The notes below the pieces were generated by a model. That model was not told where the DNA came from. It saw only the letters and a list, made by a program, of their open reading frames with translations, and searched no databases. A DNA stretch of 64,000 nucleotides from Cladopsammia gracilis (Eukaryota > Cnidaria > Anthozoa > Scleractinia > Dendrophylliidae), in assembly GCA_022457155.1 (NCBI GenBank), contig JAJGOT010000452.1:548501-612500 (forward strand), in the 5' to 3' direction. Each line of letters starts with the position of its first letter. Position 1 is the first letter of the stretch. Made by a program: the position numbers and the translations under genes. This document shows positions 47,201 through 59,900 of the stretch, piece by piece.

Positions 47201-50200
47201 CGCGGGAAATTTAAAAGCGAAAATAGGCGATATTCTTATCCATTTTAGGCACACTAAAATAATATTTGCACCTGTTTTTTTTTAATTTTTAATTTAGACT
47301 TTATTTCCAACAATTTAACGTAAATTTGTTATAACAATGGAGGTTCCCTTTAACTCTGCCGTACTGTGTACTACGAAAGATCTCAAGCAAAGGTGTGACG
47401 CAGCTGCGGTAGTTGTTTTAATCGGTTTTGAATCAAGTTCAGAAATTTTCATTGCTCTCTGTCTAGCGAATAAAAAACTATGAAACATTGTGTTTGTCTT
47501 TGGTAATAGCAAATTGCAAAGCGAAGTTTCTAAACCGACTAGGTTTTATTTCTGAAGCGTGCTATTTCTTTCGAGACAAGTAAATTTTAATTATTCATAA
47601 CGCTCAACTACCAGATAACAACACGATGAGAACTAGAGCTATTTTAAAACATACAAAGATCACAGTTGTCACAAAAATCCAATTTTATTCCTTACAGTGA
47701 GACATCAAAGACGATTCAGTTCAATTCTTAGATGGACAGGCTAAATTAATCTGCGTTCGCCTGGGGCGGGCCGTCAATGAATTATAGTTGTTACAGGACC
47801 AACGGCGAATCGCTTCGCTGTAGAACATCGCGAAGAAAAGACGTCGGTATTTAGGTGAAAGCTTCCCATATCAGGCAGATAACCACAGTAAAATCAAGTT
47901 TTGAAAACACACCAGAATGATGCTAGAAGCGAGAAAAATCCGATAATTTCTTGCTTGATTCTAAAGAGACCCATGAGACTAACTTGGTACACTGCCTACT
48001 TTTAGACATTGAGATATTGAGCCTTACGATTCCAAAATCGGGAAAATAACCGAAACTAAATCAAGACAAATATTTTATTTACATGCGTGAACAATTTGAG
48101 AAATTTCGGAGTACACAGCACCCCAGGATTGAATGGATTGTGTCTCAGTGATTTCCATGGCGATGGCGTAAACTTAAAAAACGGCGGCCCGACGTTTTTC
48201 AAGTTTGTAAGCTTGCGTGACACTTCGCGACATAGCCCATATAAGGTCCGAAACTAAATCAGCGATTATCACATAAACATTTGAAAACTGACGTACCTCT
48301 TCTTTCAGTAGAACGTGGAACAACAATGCAAAACCGATAAGGACGATTGCAAATATGGTTATCACTTTGAGAAACGTTACCAATACCTCCACGTACATGG
48401 TCACATAGATAGCCACTGAACTCACGCGACGGAGAGACAGACACAAGTTCACGTAACACAGCAGTAACGCGAATGTTCCTGCAATCCAATGCACTCTAGC
48501 GTCACCGTAAAGATCGTCTATTGTCACGTAAGGTAGGATATAAATCATTGACGTTGAGTACAATAATAAGTCCAGAAAGTTTGTGTAATCTTTGAAGTAG
48601 GCAAGTCTCAGCCAACCCATCTGAATTAACTCTACCATAATTTTCACAATTATGAACGTAAAGATAACAGCTGGGATCGCCTTAGAATCTTCTCTGATCG
48701 TAGCCGGTGTAGTTTCAACTTCGCTATCAAATGAAAGCCTCACTTTGCTCCTTTGATCGACAACGAAGAAAGAAAACAAGACGACAAAAACTAAAAACAG
48801 AGCGAAGTTAAAGTAGTTGATAAACTTTCCCAGAACCAACCATTTCCATCTAAGAAACATTTGCGTAACACTGTGTTTTAAGAGGCTTTCTCTCTGGTTG
48901 GTCGCCATGTTGGCGGGACCAAAAAAGTAGTAGTGATCATTTAAAAAGGCACCGGGTGAGTCTAGCGGAGTGAAATTGAAGGTCACAGTAAAGTCAGGGT
49001 GTTCGGTGGGATGGAAGCTGTAGCTGATGCATTGATCCAAAACGATTTCTGCTACTTCAGGGAGCTTTTTTATCAGCTTTTTCATCGGTGGGACATTAGG
49101 TGGGTAGGAACAGACCACTTCGTTCCACCTAGAGTAACAAAATGGCAAATCAATTTAACGGATATAAAGATATCAGAGGCGTGGAAGTCTTAAAAATGGG
49201 TTTAAAGACGAGAAAATGGGGCTACGGGAATCGATCACATTAATCGAACAAATGCTCCAACGAACATCAATCAGCATTTTTGCCCGGGCTTTGTCCAAGT
49301 AGAAGAAGTACTTCGGGATCCAAAGCATTAACGTCTTGTAGGGTTGTACTGCTTCAAACAAATCCCCTTGGAGACCCTGAGGTTAGGATATTAGGATTCA
49401 AATTTTGCGGAATACTCCAGCCATTCCAAAATCATCATGATAAAACATTAAACTAAATGAAATGTGAAAAGTAGTAGTTTTATTGGTCATGTCTATCTGG
49501 AACATAACTGGACTCTGACAATGCACAACGCAAAGATTTTTAGTGCATTCTGACTTTTGAAATTATCAGATACAGTGTAGTTACCCAGAAAACAGGCCTT
49601 TGATTTCAGGAGGCCGGGATTCTCCCTTATGAAAGTTTCATTGTAAATATGGGCGGCGAAAACTGATAAAGTTTATGAGCTTTTTGGTTTCAAATTAGGT
49701 CTCAATCTTTGCCGTTTTTGTCTCAAAATTAAGAAGTTTCTATGATCAGATCTGAAATAGGACACAGAAAACCACACATATCTTAACAAGGGCGTTCAAG
49801 ATGCTCTTGGCACTCCCCAGCAAAATTTCACGCAAACATACCTCTTGTGTTTCACAAGCGTCCTTGCCACTTCAACAGAGTCCCATTCGATTGCCAGATC
49901 CAAACCTGTTTTATTATTCTTGTTTTGTGCTGTTACGTCAGCACCTTTGTCCAATAGGAACTTAAGAACATCAAGGCGATTGTACGCGCATGCTAGATGA
50001 AGTGGCGTGTTCTCTCCAGCGTCCTTTATTTCCAGTGTATTCACCAGCATTGGGTTTAACAGATACTGCACAGTTTCCAGTGAACCTGCTTTGGTTGCCA
50101 AGTGAAGTGGAGTGCACCGACAGTTATCTTGAGCGGCAATATCAGCTCCTTTAGATATCAAAAGTACGCAAGCCGCACTGAAAAGAACAGAACGGCGTCA

Positions 50201-53200
50201 ACACAACAAGCTCTAAGCTCTATCCAAACTATGCATCATTTGAGCGCAATATTACAGCACTATTTCAGACTAAAGTAGTTTCGAGGGAACAATAAAAACC
50301 CGAGATGTTATCAGTCCTCCGACGGCGTTTTCAAGAATGAGATAAGCCAAAAAAAAGTAAAACCTGGCCTCCATGGGTAATTTTAACAATTTCAATAATT
50401 ATAGCTGTTACCAAAATGCGTATTAAGAAATCGAGCCTTAGTTTTACCAACTTAATTATATGTCTTCCTCACCTTAACACCTTTATCCTATCCTTTATTA
50501 TAAAGAATCAATTCAATCACTTTGTATTCCATAAACGGCTGTCGTTTTATACAATGAAATCTGCATTAGGCTGGTGGTTATACCCAATAAATCTGTTAAT
50601 CTGTAATGATGGTGTAAATGGAATTTGCAGAGGAAATCCATTGAATACAATTCCATATAATTTTGAACTTAGAATACTGTTAAACTAAAGCAGTTTTCAA
50701 ACCATTTATAACAAAGCCACAATTTCTGTGGCAAATGTATTTCCTGTTAAAAAAGAAATAGATACTCACGTGTGTTTGTTTGATGCTGCAAGGTGAAGGG
50801 GGGTCATTCCATGCTCATCTCTGGCGTCCACTGACATTAAGAGTGTTGGGCATACCAACAGAGACTTGATGCACTCTAGAGATCCATTTTCTGCCGCATG
50901 ATGAAGTGGTATTCTCTCGTTGATGTCATGTGGTTCAGCTGAAAAGCTGTGCTTCAGAAGGATATCGAGAATCTGTCGAAGGAATGAAAAACGGTGATAA
51001 AATATGGCTTATCGTCCTGTTAATATACTCTTCCTTCTTCTTGAAATCAAAGTCTTTCACACAAACTGGGCGATAAATTAAAAGCCAAAGCGTGTTTGTT
51101 TTGTCAGGGACAAGAAAAAGAATCATTCTGATAATTCGTACCTGATAATTCGTAACTACTAATACCCAGGATTTAGGTATTGCAGATACACATGATAATG
51201 ATAGTGTTACAGTTCAAGTATGATCACGCAAATCAAACTGCATGTGCTATCACGATTGTAGAATGACTGCATAAATTATTAAAGCAATTTATAGTGTAAT
51301 AACTGTCAGAAGATAAAACTAGCATATCCCGTATAGACAGCCGAGTTGGTATGGTGCAACGACGTCATGGGTGATGTCGCAGCTCTTAGAAGGTCTCACA
51401 CCATTGGCTTGCCACCCTTAGACCTAACAATAGGACAAACAACACAACAGTGGACCCTAAAAACCCTAAAAACAATAGCAGCCTTGTTTTACAAGGCCAA
51501 TGAAAATAGAAGCTTCTAAGGCCCAGTTCAAACGTCGAACTTCACATGTGCCGAACCTAATGCAAATGAGCAAAATCTATTGTTCTTGCTAATTTGCATT
51601 AGGTTCAGCACATGTGAAGATCGACGTTTGAACTGGGCCTAAGAGCTGCGACTCTACCGGACGTCATACCGCGTCGCATGTTGCACGACTGATGATTTGA
51701 GTCTTAATTTACCTCTGACTCCTCGTAACACGCAGCAAGGTGTATTGCAGTCTTGTGATCGTATCTCATTAGCTCCATCAGTTTTTCTTTGCCTGTCTCT
51801 AGCAGCAAATGAACCATTTCGACTTGTCTATGTGTTACGGCTAAATGAAGGCAACTGCTTTGTGCAAAGTCGACCGCCATTAAATTGGCTCCATGTTCCA
51901 GCAGCATAGCGGCCGTTTCTTTGGCTCCCTTAACTACAGCAATCAAAAATGGCGTCAAGTCCATCATGTTTTTAACTTCTACGTCAGCACCTTTCTCCAA
52001 CAGGATCTCGGCTATTTTCGTTTGATTGTAAATAGCAGCCCTAAAAAATAACGCGAAATAAATGTTTTTAAGTGGCTGTCTGACCCTAATATTCTCATAA
52101 TCAAAATTGGTCACGAAACAGATTTTCTTCAATTCTTGCATGTGAATTACACTTTGTATAGTAACTTTAAAAACACATTTCGTTTGGTCTCAAAATGTTT
52201 TTTATTCCACAAAATGGTAAATGCAAAGTTTCCCTAACTTTGGCAACTTCTCACAATACTTAAAATTTGATGTGGAGCTAAATTATACTGTTGTTTGACA
52301 GGTACATGTCCAGTTATTATTACAACATTATAAAAGTTTCCATATCATTGTTCCAAGTAGTTAAACATTAACTTCTCTCAAGTTTGTAATAAAACAGGAA
52401 AAATGGGTTCACAAAAATTCATCTAAACGAAAAGTGGATCGACGTACAGCAATTTTCTGGCAGCCATAAAACAATAAAGACTTGATCTTAAATATCATGA
52501 AAAAAAATTGTGTGGTCAGTTGGTTTTAAGTCCATAAGCCGCTTTGAAATATCGGTATTTACGAATTATGCAAATTAGGAGCCTCAACTTTAGCGTGCAA
52601 ATAAAGTGCAAATGAGACCCGAACAATGTTGTTTCCCATCAGAGAATCATAAAAATAGTTTCAAGCTATAGCAGAATACAAAATTATACTGGTATACTGA
52701 TCCGTATATAGCTTTATTGAAATTGTCGAAAGCCTTCTAAGTGCCCATTAACTGTCCTCTATACACACAAAATCCTGCAAAATACTGCTTCGTCCAATGA
52801 CCGCTAATTTTGCTTGAGAAGTAAGTTTACAAAAGTGTCTTCATCTGTAATTATTAATCTGGGAAAAAAAGCATCAAAAACAAGACATAATACATATATT
52901 CGGTTAATTCAGAATTAGAGTGCATGGAGGAAGCCTGGAAGCGTCAATCTGTTTGAGTATGGGTAAATACTTGAATCAAAACACTCATTAAATCCTTCAC
53001 GCTTTCGCCATGGTACATGTATGTTGTCAGGATGGTAACCGCTGACCAGACAAACATAAACCATCCCATATGCACGGCGGTAATTAGAAATGGCGCGTGT
53101 GTGTTTTTATGCCGACAACACCTGCAGGGATTCGATTGGCAAGTCTAGTTTTAATAATTACACTAATACATTTTTTCTTCTTTGTTTGTTTGTTTGTTTT

Positions 53201-56200
53201 TATAAAACGAAATAGTATTTTGGGGTTCTTGCATATGATTATCCGGGTTACCAACTGGCCACACAATTTTTTTTCATGATATTTAAGATTAAGTATTCAT
53301 TGTTCCATGGCTGCAAGGAAATTGCTGTACGACGATCCACTTTTGCTTTAGATGAATTTTTATCAACCCATTTCCTGTTTTATTATAAGCTGTGAAAGTG
53401 GATTGATAGAAGTTAATGTTTAACCATTTGGAACAATGATATGGAAGTTTTTATAATGTTGTAATAATAACTGGACTTGTATACCTGTCAAACAACAGTA
53501 GAATATTTAGGTCTGCATCAAATTTTAAGTATTGTGAGAAGTTGCCAAAGTTAGGCAAATTTTGCATTTTTCATACCAAAAAAAATATAAAATTTGGTCC
53601 CTCAGGGAAACCCCCCTGTAAATTGCTGAAGAAAATATAACATTTTGAGACCAAACGAAATGTGTTTTTAAAGTTACTAGACAAGTGCAATTCATATTCA
53701 AGAATTGAAGAAAATCAGTTTCATGACCAATTTTGATTATGAGGATCTTAGGGAGACAGCCACTTAACTACTCACTATATCAGTTAACAGTTAAAGCAAC
53801 TCACTCGTGTCACAAATGCTCCGGTTATCCTAATTAACTTAGTCAGCATGCAGACGTGTCTTTTTTTCTTTGCTTTACGTGTGAAGCAAAAGAAAAAGGA
53901 AATGTCTGTACGTAGGCTAGTTCAATTCGTTAATTATTTTTCGATCTTTTGTCTGCGCTTTTTACCTGAGCTGTTGCGTATGCGGTAGAAAAGGAGCAAC
54001 ACCAGCTGTTTTTACCGCGCGCTACTTATGCAAAGGACTTAGCGGTCCAACCTTGCCCAATGTTGCCCAATATGTTTGACGTACGGCTAAACGACATCCA
54101 ATGTGTCAGTGACATGAAACAAACATTCGACCATCAAAAATACTGGTTCAAAATCTCCCAATATGGGGTGCTAAACAGTCCTGTATTGTTGGACCAACAA
54201 ATGTTTAATCGTGGCATAAATATGTAATAGAAAATGTAGTACGTGTAGCCATGGCTTAACCCCTATGAGTAAGTATACTTTTTTTTACCAGTGGCAAAAC
54301 CAAATGAAACAAATCTCATCTTGAATGATTCAGTTTTTTTAAAGTGAAACATTTTTTAGAGTCAGTTCAACAAACTTGAGCGAATTTAATTGCGTTTGTT
54401 GTGACCCTAGTTTTATCGCTGTCATTATAAAAACTCTATTAGAAAATGTATTCGTTGACTGACAAATGCAGAAGTCTGAAATGTACGTTACAAGCATTCA
54501 ACTTTTCCTGGGCGCGACAGAACTGAAGTGAAGGCGTTGTGACGGATGCCATTTAAATCTACAAAAGCGGTTTTTGCAACTGCGATATAATTATAAATTT
54601 CCTCTGCAAACTTACAGATGTAATGGTGTCTGCAAATGCCCATCTCTACTTTCAATCGCCACCCCACTAGAAATGAGCAACCTTGTTGTCTCCTCGTGAC
54701 CGTGTATCGCTGTCAAATGCAGGGGTGTGCTTAAGTCCACTCCTTTCACAGCCTCGTAATCCGCTCCATGGCGTAATAACAACTCGGCTATTCGGCTGTA
54801 ACCTTTGAGACAACTCATATGAAGAGCGGTTGTGTCTTCCACATCCCTATCATCTAAGAAATCCTTTAATGATGGACACTGTTTCTTCGCTGGAAACAAA
54901 CAAACAAACAAAACAATCAGACAAATAAAGACAGTTAGTGGTATTCCCGATCGTGGTCGAATATAATTAGTTCCTTATCAATTTATTGTCAAATTCACAA
55001 TAAGGAGTTTATAGACCTAAAGCTCATCCACAAGAGGTGTGAAACTAAATGGAGATTTATGGCTTACGTTTAAACTTTCTGTCTTGGGCTCTTACAAGAG
55101 ATATTAGAACATAGTAAGGAAGAGTTCCAGGGAAATACAGTAAAAACCTGCAAGTAAGAACCTGAAAATTAAGAACCTGTTAGCCTCAAATTTGTCATTC
55201 ATACCCCCTATAAACAAGAACCTATTTAGCCTAGAAAATGAAAAACAGGTTCTTATTTTCAAAAATCATCATTTAGTGATGCAGAGCTGGGTAAGAATCC
55301 TGTTTGGAAAAATAGGAGCTTGCCATTGCTGTGCAGATAAATAAATGAATGTAATAGGGTGTTGTTGAGGGGGAGGGGTGGGTGGGGTTGACTGAAAAAT
55401 AGGCTGATTACCATTTCATCTTGTAGCTGGAGTTTATTTGTTGTTACACAGAAATAAGAACCTATTTAAGAACCTAGATAGCCTAAAATTGTGTTAACTA
55501 CCATTTAAACAAGAACCTGTTTAGGCTAACTCTAAAAAATGTAGGTTCTTACTTGCGGGTTTTTACTGTATCGCAAAAGAGGAGCAAAGCTAGTTTCAAG
55601 CGGCTTTCCCTCAAAGCTGGTAGAGAATCGAAGCGAACAAAAGTGGGTAGTTCCATCTACGTTCTATATAACGTTAGAATACATGTACCTGTAGAGATAA
55701 GTGTTTCACAGATCTCCACTTTTCCATTAAGAGCAGCAAAATGGAGTGCCGTGGTCAGATTCGACGACTTTGAGGTCAGTTTCGCGCCACGAGCCAGTAG
55801 CATTTCACACAGAGATCGGTCTCCGCCGAAGCAGGCTGCAAGAAATGGCGTTATTTCTTCTGAGTTGGCAGAATTCACATCTGTCCTTGGATCGCTGAGA
55901 AGAAGAGATGCAATTTCCGAGTAGCCTTTCCGAGCAGCAAATAGAAGTGGCGTGGCATTTTCGTTGTCTGGAATGCTAGGGTCAGCACCTCTTTGAAGTA
56001 AGGCTTTGACCACTTCAGTGTTTTTGTGCCTGGAGTAAAAACAGTTCCGTAAGTTTCTTTTTGTCGCTATAGTGATACTCATACAGTTCATTTGTTTCCA
56101 TAATCAGGATGAAATTACAGCTTCTCAGTAAAATATATACTTGTAACCCTGGGAACGAGGTTGACCACCAGGCTCCGATTGTTCAGAGTGGATAACGCTT

Positions 56201-56954
56201 AATCTAACGACATTGTCTACATCACTATCCAGTGGATAAGGCTTAACAAAACCAATTGTGCTAGCCATTGGATATAATATTATATTTATGCATTGGATAT
56301 TTTTCACAACGAAAAGCATTCATATCAGGTGGCGCATTACGCAAATCATGAGCAAAATATGTCTATTGTGAGTATGATTGAAACTACAAAAAAAAATGAT
56401 TGAAACCACCGCACGAGGTAGTTTCGATCCGAGCCTGAGACAAAACACAAAATTAAACTCGTAATGTGGGATCATTTCCAGTTTTTTGGTATATAGTCTT
56501 AAATCCTGCATAAAGAATTCACAGACAACTCCGATGCAGATCAAAGTTTTGACAAATGTCTTCTTTGAACTGAAAAAGAAGCGAAATCTCCTTGCTTTAA
56601 AATGTTAAGATTACGTTACGTAAGTCATACCGTGGGAAGGGAACCCCGTATTATGATCATGACTGACAAAAGCCAGCGTGGGATTGAAAACATACATGTA
56701 TACAACGGCTCTTGCAAATAGAAACATTTACTTTGAAATCGAAGAAGAGAAGCGAGTACGTGTTATGGACGGCGAAAGACGCATCCAGAGCCAGGCGCAT
56801 GTAAGTTTTGATGACACCGCTGGACGTACGCTTGCTCAAAATCATCGTGGCAAACAAAAATCGAGATGTACTGCCCGGATAAGATATTGCAGGAAGCCAA
56901 GGAACCACAGGCAAACCAAAGATTAGTGTGCTGCTCGCCTGAGGGCTCGCAGCA

Positions 56955-56996
<42 letters not shown>

Positions 56997-59900
56997 TGAT
57001 AATAATAATAACCTTTATTAACAAATTCTCAAACAGTTCTCAAAAAAGTAACAATTAAAACAACTATTTACAATATATTAAAAATTCTAATACAAATAAT
57101 ATATGTACATTTAAAATGGTATATCTAGCGTTACATTTATTTACCTTTTTTTAAAAAAAAAGAGAAAAGCCTTCAAAAATTAGATTCTTCAAAATGAATT
57201 GTATCCTATAACATTGTTTCAGGAAATTTATATAAACAATTAAAGAAAAGAAAAAAAAGAAAAAATATTAATTATTATTGTTATTATTATTATTATTATC
57301 ATTTACTTATTTATTACAACTTACAACTGATACAAAACAAAGATAACAGAAAAAAACGATTACAGCTACAGTGGTTGTGTTGCACAGTTACAGAATTTTA
57401 TGCTCTAACTATTTTGTATTAAAAAAGGAGAAAAAAATTAAATGCAGCGCTTGGCAAGAAAAAATATTAAATTACCATAGTAACCATAGTAAAAAAGGGA
57501 CAACGATTACTTACAAAACAGCAACACAGATACCTACAAACAGTAAGTGGACATTTATCCATAAAAAAAATAGTGACAAGTATGAGGGTTGTCCGATACT
57601 CTGACAAATTTATGCATAGCAATGTATTGCATTATTACAGTACAATTGTCAGAGTATTGGACAATTTTGACAAGTATCCTTAAGTTATTTTTCCTCTGAA
57701 AAAATAAAAAGTAGGAGTTAAAGAAAGCAATCAGCGTCGCGCACCTTGGGGTTGGTGAAATCTTTATGCTATGTAGTCGAAAAAGATCTTGAAAAGTGGC
57801 CAAGGAAAGGTTTCTATTTTTCAGATGACGTATTACGTGTTTTTGTTTCGGTTTCGTAAGCTTTTTCCAGAAGGCGCAAGAAGAGTGAAAGGGTGGGAAG
57901 CTCCTCGACCCTCCTCCTTTATTTTACTAACCCAGATATCGCAATCATTATCGCAGATTATTCCAATAGGTTAATATATTTTAGCAGCAATGTACTTGTT
58001 ACGTACCTAACAGCAACATGAAGGGCGGTATATCCGTTATTTTCTACCAGGTCGATGTCTACATCGTTTTCCACCAACACGTTAACCGTATCAACATGAT
58101 TACATCGTGCAGCATGATGTAGTATTGTACACCCGTCATTATCTTTACCAGTCAATAATTGTTCGATTGCCAAAGGCAATTCTGCTCCTCCTGATTTCAA
58201 ACGTTCTTGTCTTACGGCTTCGAAAACGCTAACGCCCTTTCCCTGTGACAACATCTGCTGAAACTTCTCGCTCTTTTCTCGTGTCTTTTTCTTGCAAAGT
58301 TCCATGGCTCCGTCGTCAGATTTGAGTTTAAGAGGTACTACTGTCGCTCCAGATAAACTTAGTTTTGACCTGGTTGAAGGGCTCTCTGAGAATAGCAAGA
58401 GAATAATACAAAGTGTTCATTAACAAATGACGAACTGAAATCAGGGACCAAAACGCGGACACAATACTTGCACTATAACCTGGATGAATTGTGATGAAAA
58501 CATTTTAATTAAAATCACCAGTGCATGATTAAAAACAGGTATTCTTGGTGTAAAAAATAATTAGATTCTCGGAAGCGATTTGACAAACGAAACAAAAATG
58601 TTGATATTATAGAGAAAATATTCGGCGTAAAACGGTATTTATAATAAAAGCTTTTTGTGTCCCCTGATGTCTCAATGTTGAATATTTGTAAGAATATTTG
58701 TCGTTACAGTAATCAACTGCTGGGCTCCGACTGGCTCAATGTCCAGGCACAATATCCACTATAATTCCGGTTATAAGCCTTCCTCCTCCTCCCCCGGTTA
58801 TAATCCCTACTCCTTCCCCGCCCGGTTATAGGCCCATCAGTTCGGTAACAAAACACTATTCCGGCTGTACCCCTTCCTATATACAGTATAAGCACACCAC
58901 AGTTCCTTAACGGCAAGTCTTTACAAAAATTTGTACTAACAACGCTTATTTATCACAATATATTTTTTGCTTGCTAGAGTGGTTTTAACCGTGAAATAGA
59001 TAGTAGGATTTTACGCCGTAGTACTTCGTATCAGTTTCTATTATCCTCAAATATTAGAGCGATTAGACTACAGTTAACCCGTCAAATAGTTAGTAGAATA
59101 GTACGCACTATTGGACAATAATTCCATTGTTTTCTTTAGTTTAATTTGGACTACCACACTCTATTTGTTAGATTGTGTTTCACGGGTTAACTGTAATCAC
59201 TCTATCAAGGTCTAGCGCCAGTGTGATAGATAGTGATAGACAGTGTTACACACTAACTAATAGTTTCTGTTTCAGAGTTGAAGTAGAGTGATTTTACTTC
59301 AACTGTGAAACAGAAACTATTAGTTAGTGTGTAACACTATCACTATCTATTACACTAGCGCTAGACCTTGATAGACTGATTCACAATCTAACAATTAGTG
59401 CGTGATAGTCCAAATTAAACAAAAGAAAACAATGGAATTATTGTCCAATAGTGCGTACTATTCTACTAACTATTTCACGGGTTAACTGTAATCGCTCTAA
59501 TATTTGAGGATAACAGAAACTGATACGAGTATTAAGGCGTAAAATCCTACTATCTATTTCACAGATGAAGTAAAACCACTCTAAAATCACTCTAGCAAAA
59601 AACACTTACGAAGTTGTATGAAGCCAACGGGTAATAATCGGGCTAAAGCAATTGAGAAAATTGTAACCCTTAGAATTAGTCAATTTGTCCGTATTGACGA
59701 GGTTAACTTTGTATGAAATTGTTTTAGTCTGGACGGGAAAAACTGTCTGTTGTCCGTATTAAACTCATCTGCGATCAGACGTTCCTTTTTTGGCACAAAA
59801 CAGTGAGCGGGGCCTGATCGTAGAATAGTTTTCAAAATTGAATTTTACGGTATAGCAAAACATATGCTTTTGTAAAGTCATAATTATTTATTGTCTTTGT

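Noticed and set aside
49173..49361. ORF between TRPA exons 8 and 9 as an extra exon
   Set aside because: An AG|G acceptor exists near 49380, but the frame required by exon 8 soon meets a stop. Exon 8 joins exon 9 perfectly (KHK-R-WNEVV).
56320..56926. Small ORFs in TRPA intron 3
   Set aside because: They have no ankyrin or other motif and do not fit the splice phases of exons 3 and 4, which already join in frame.
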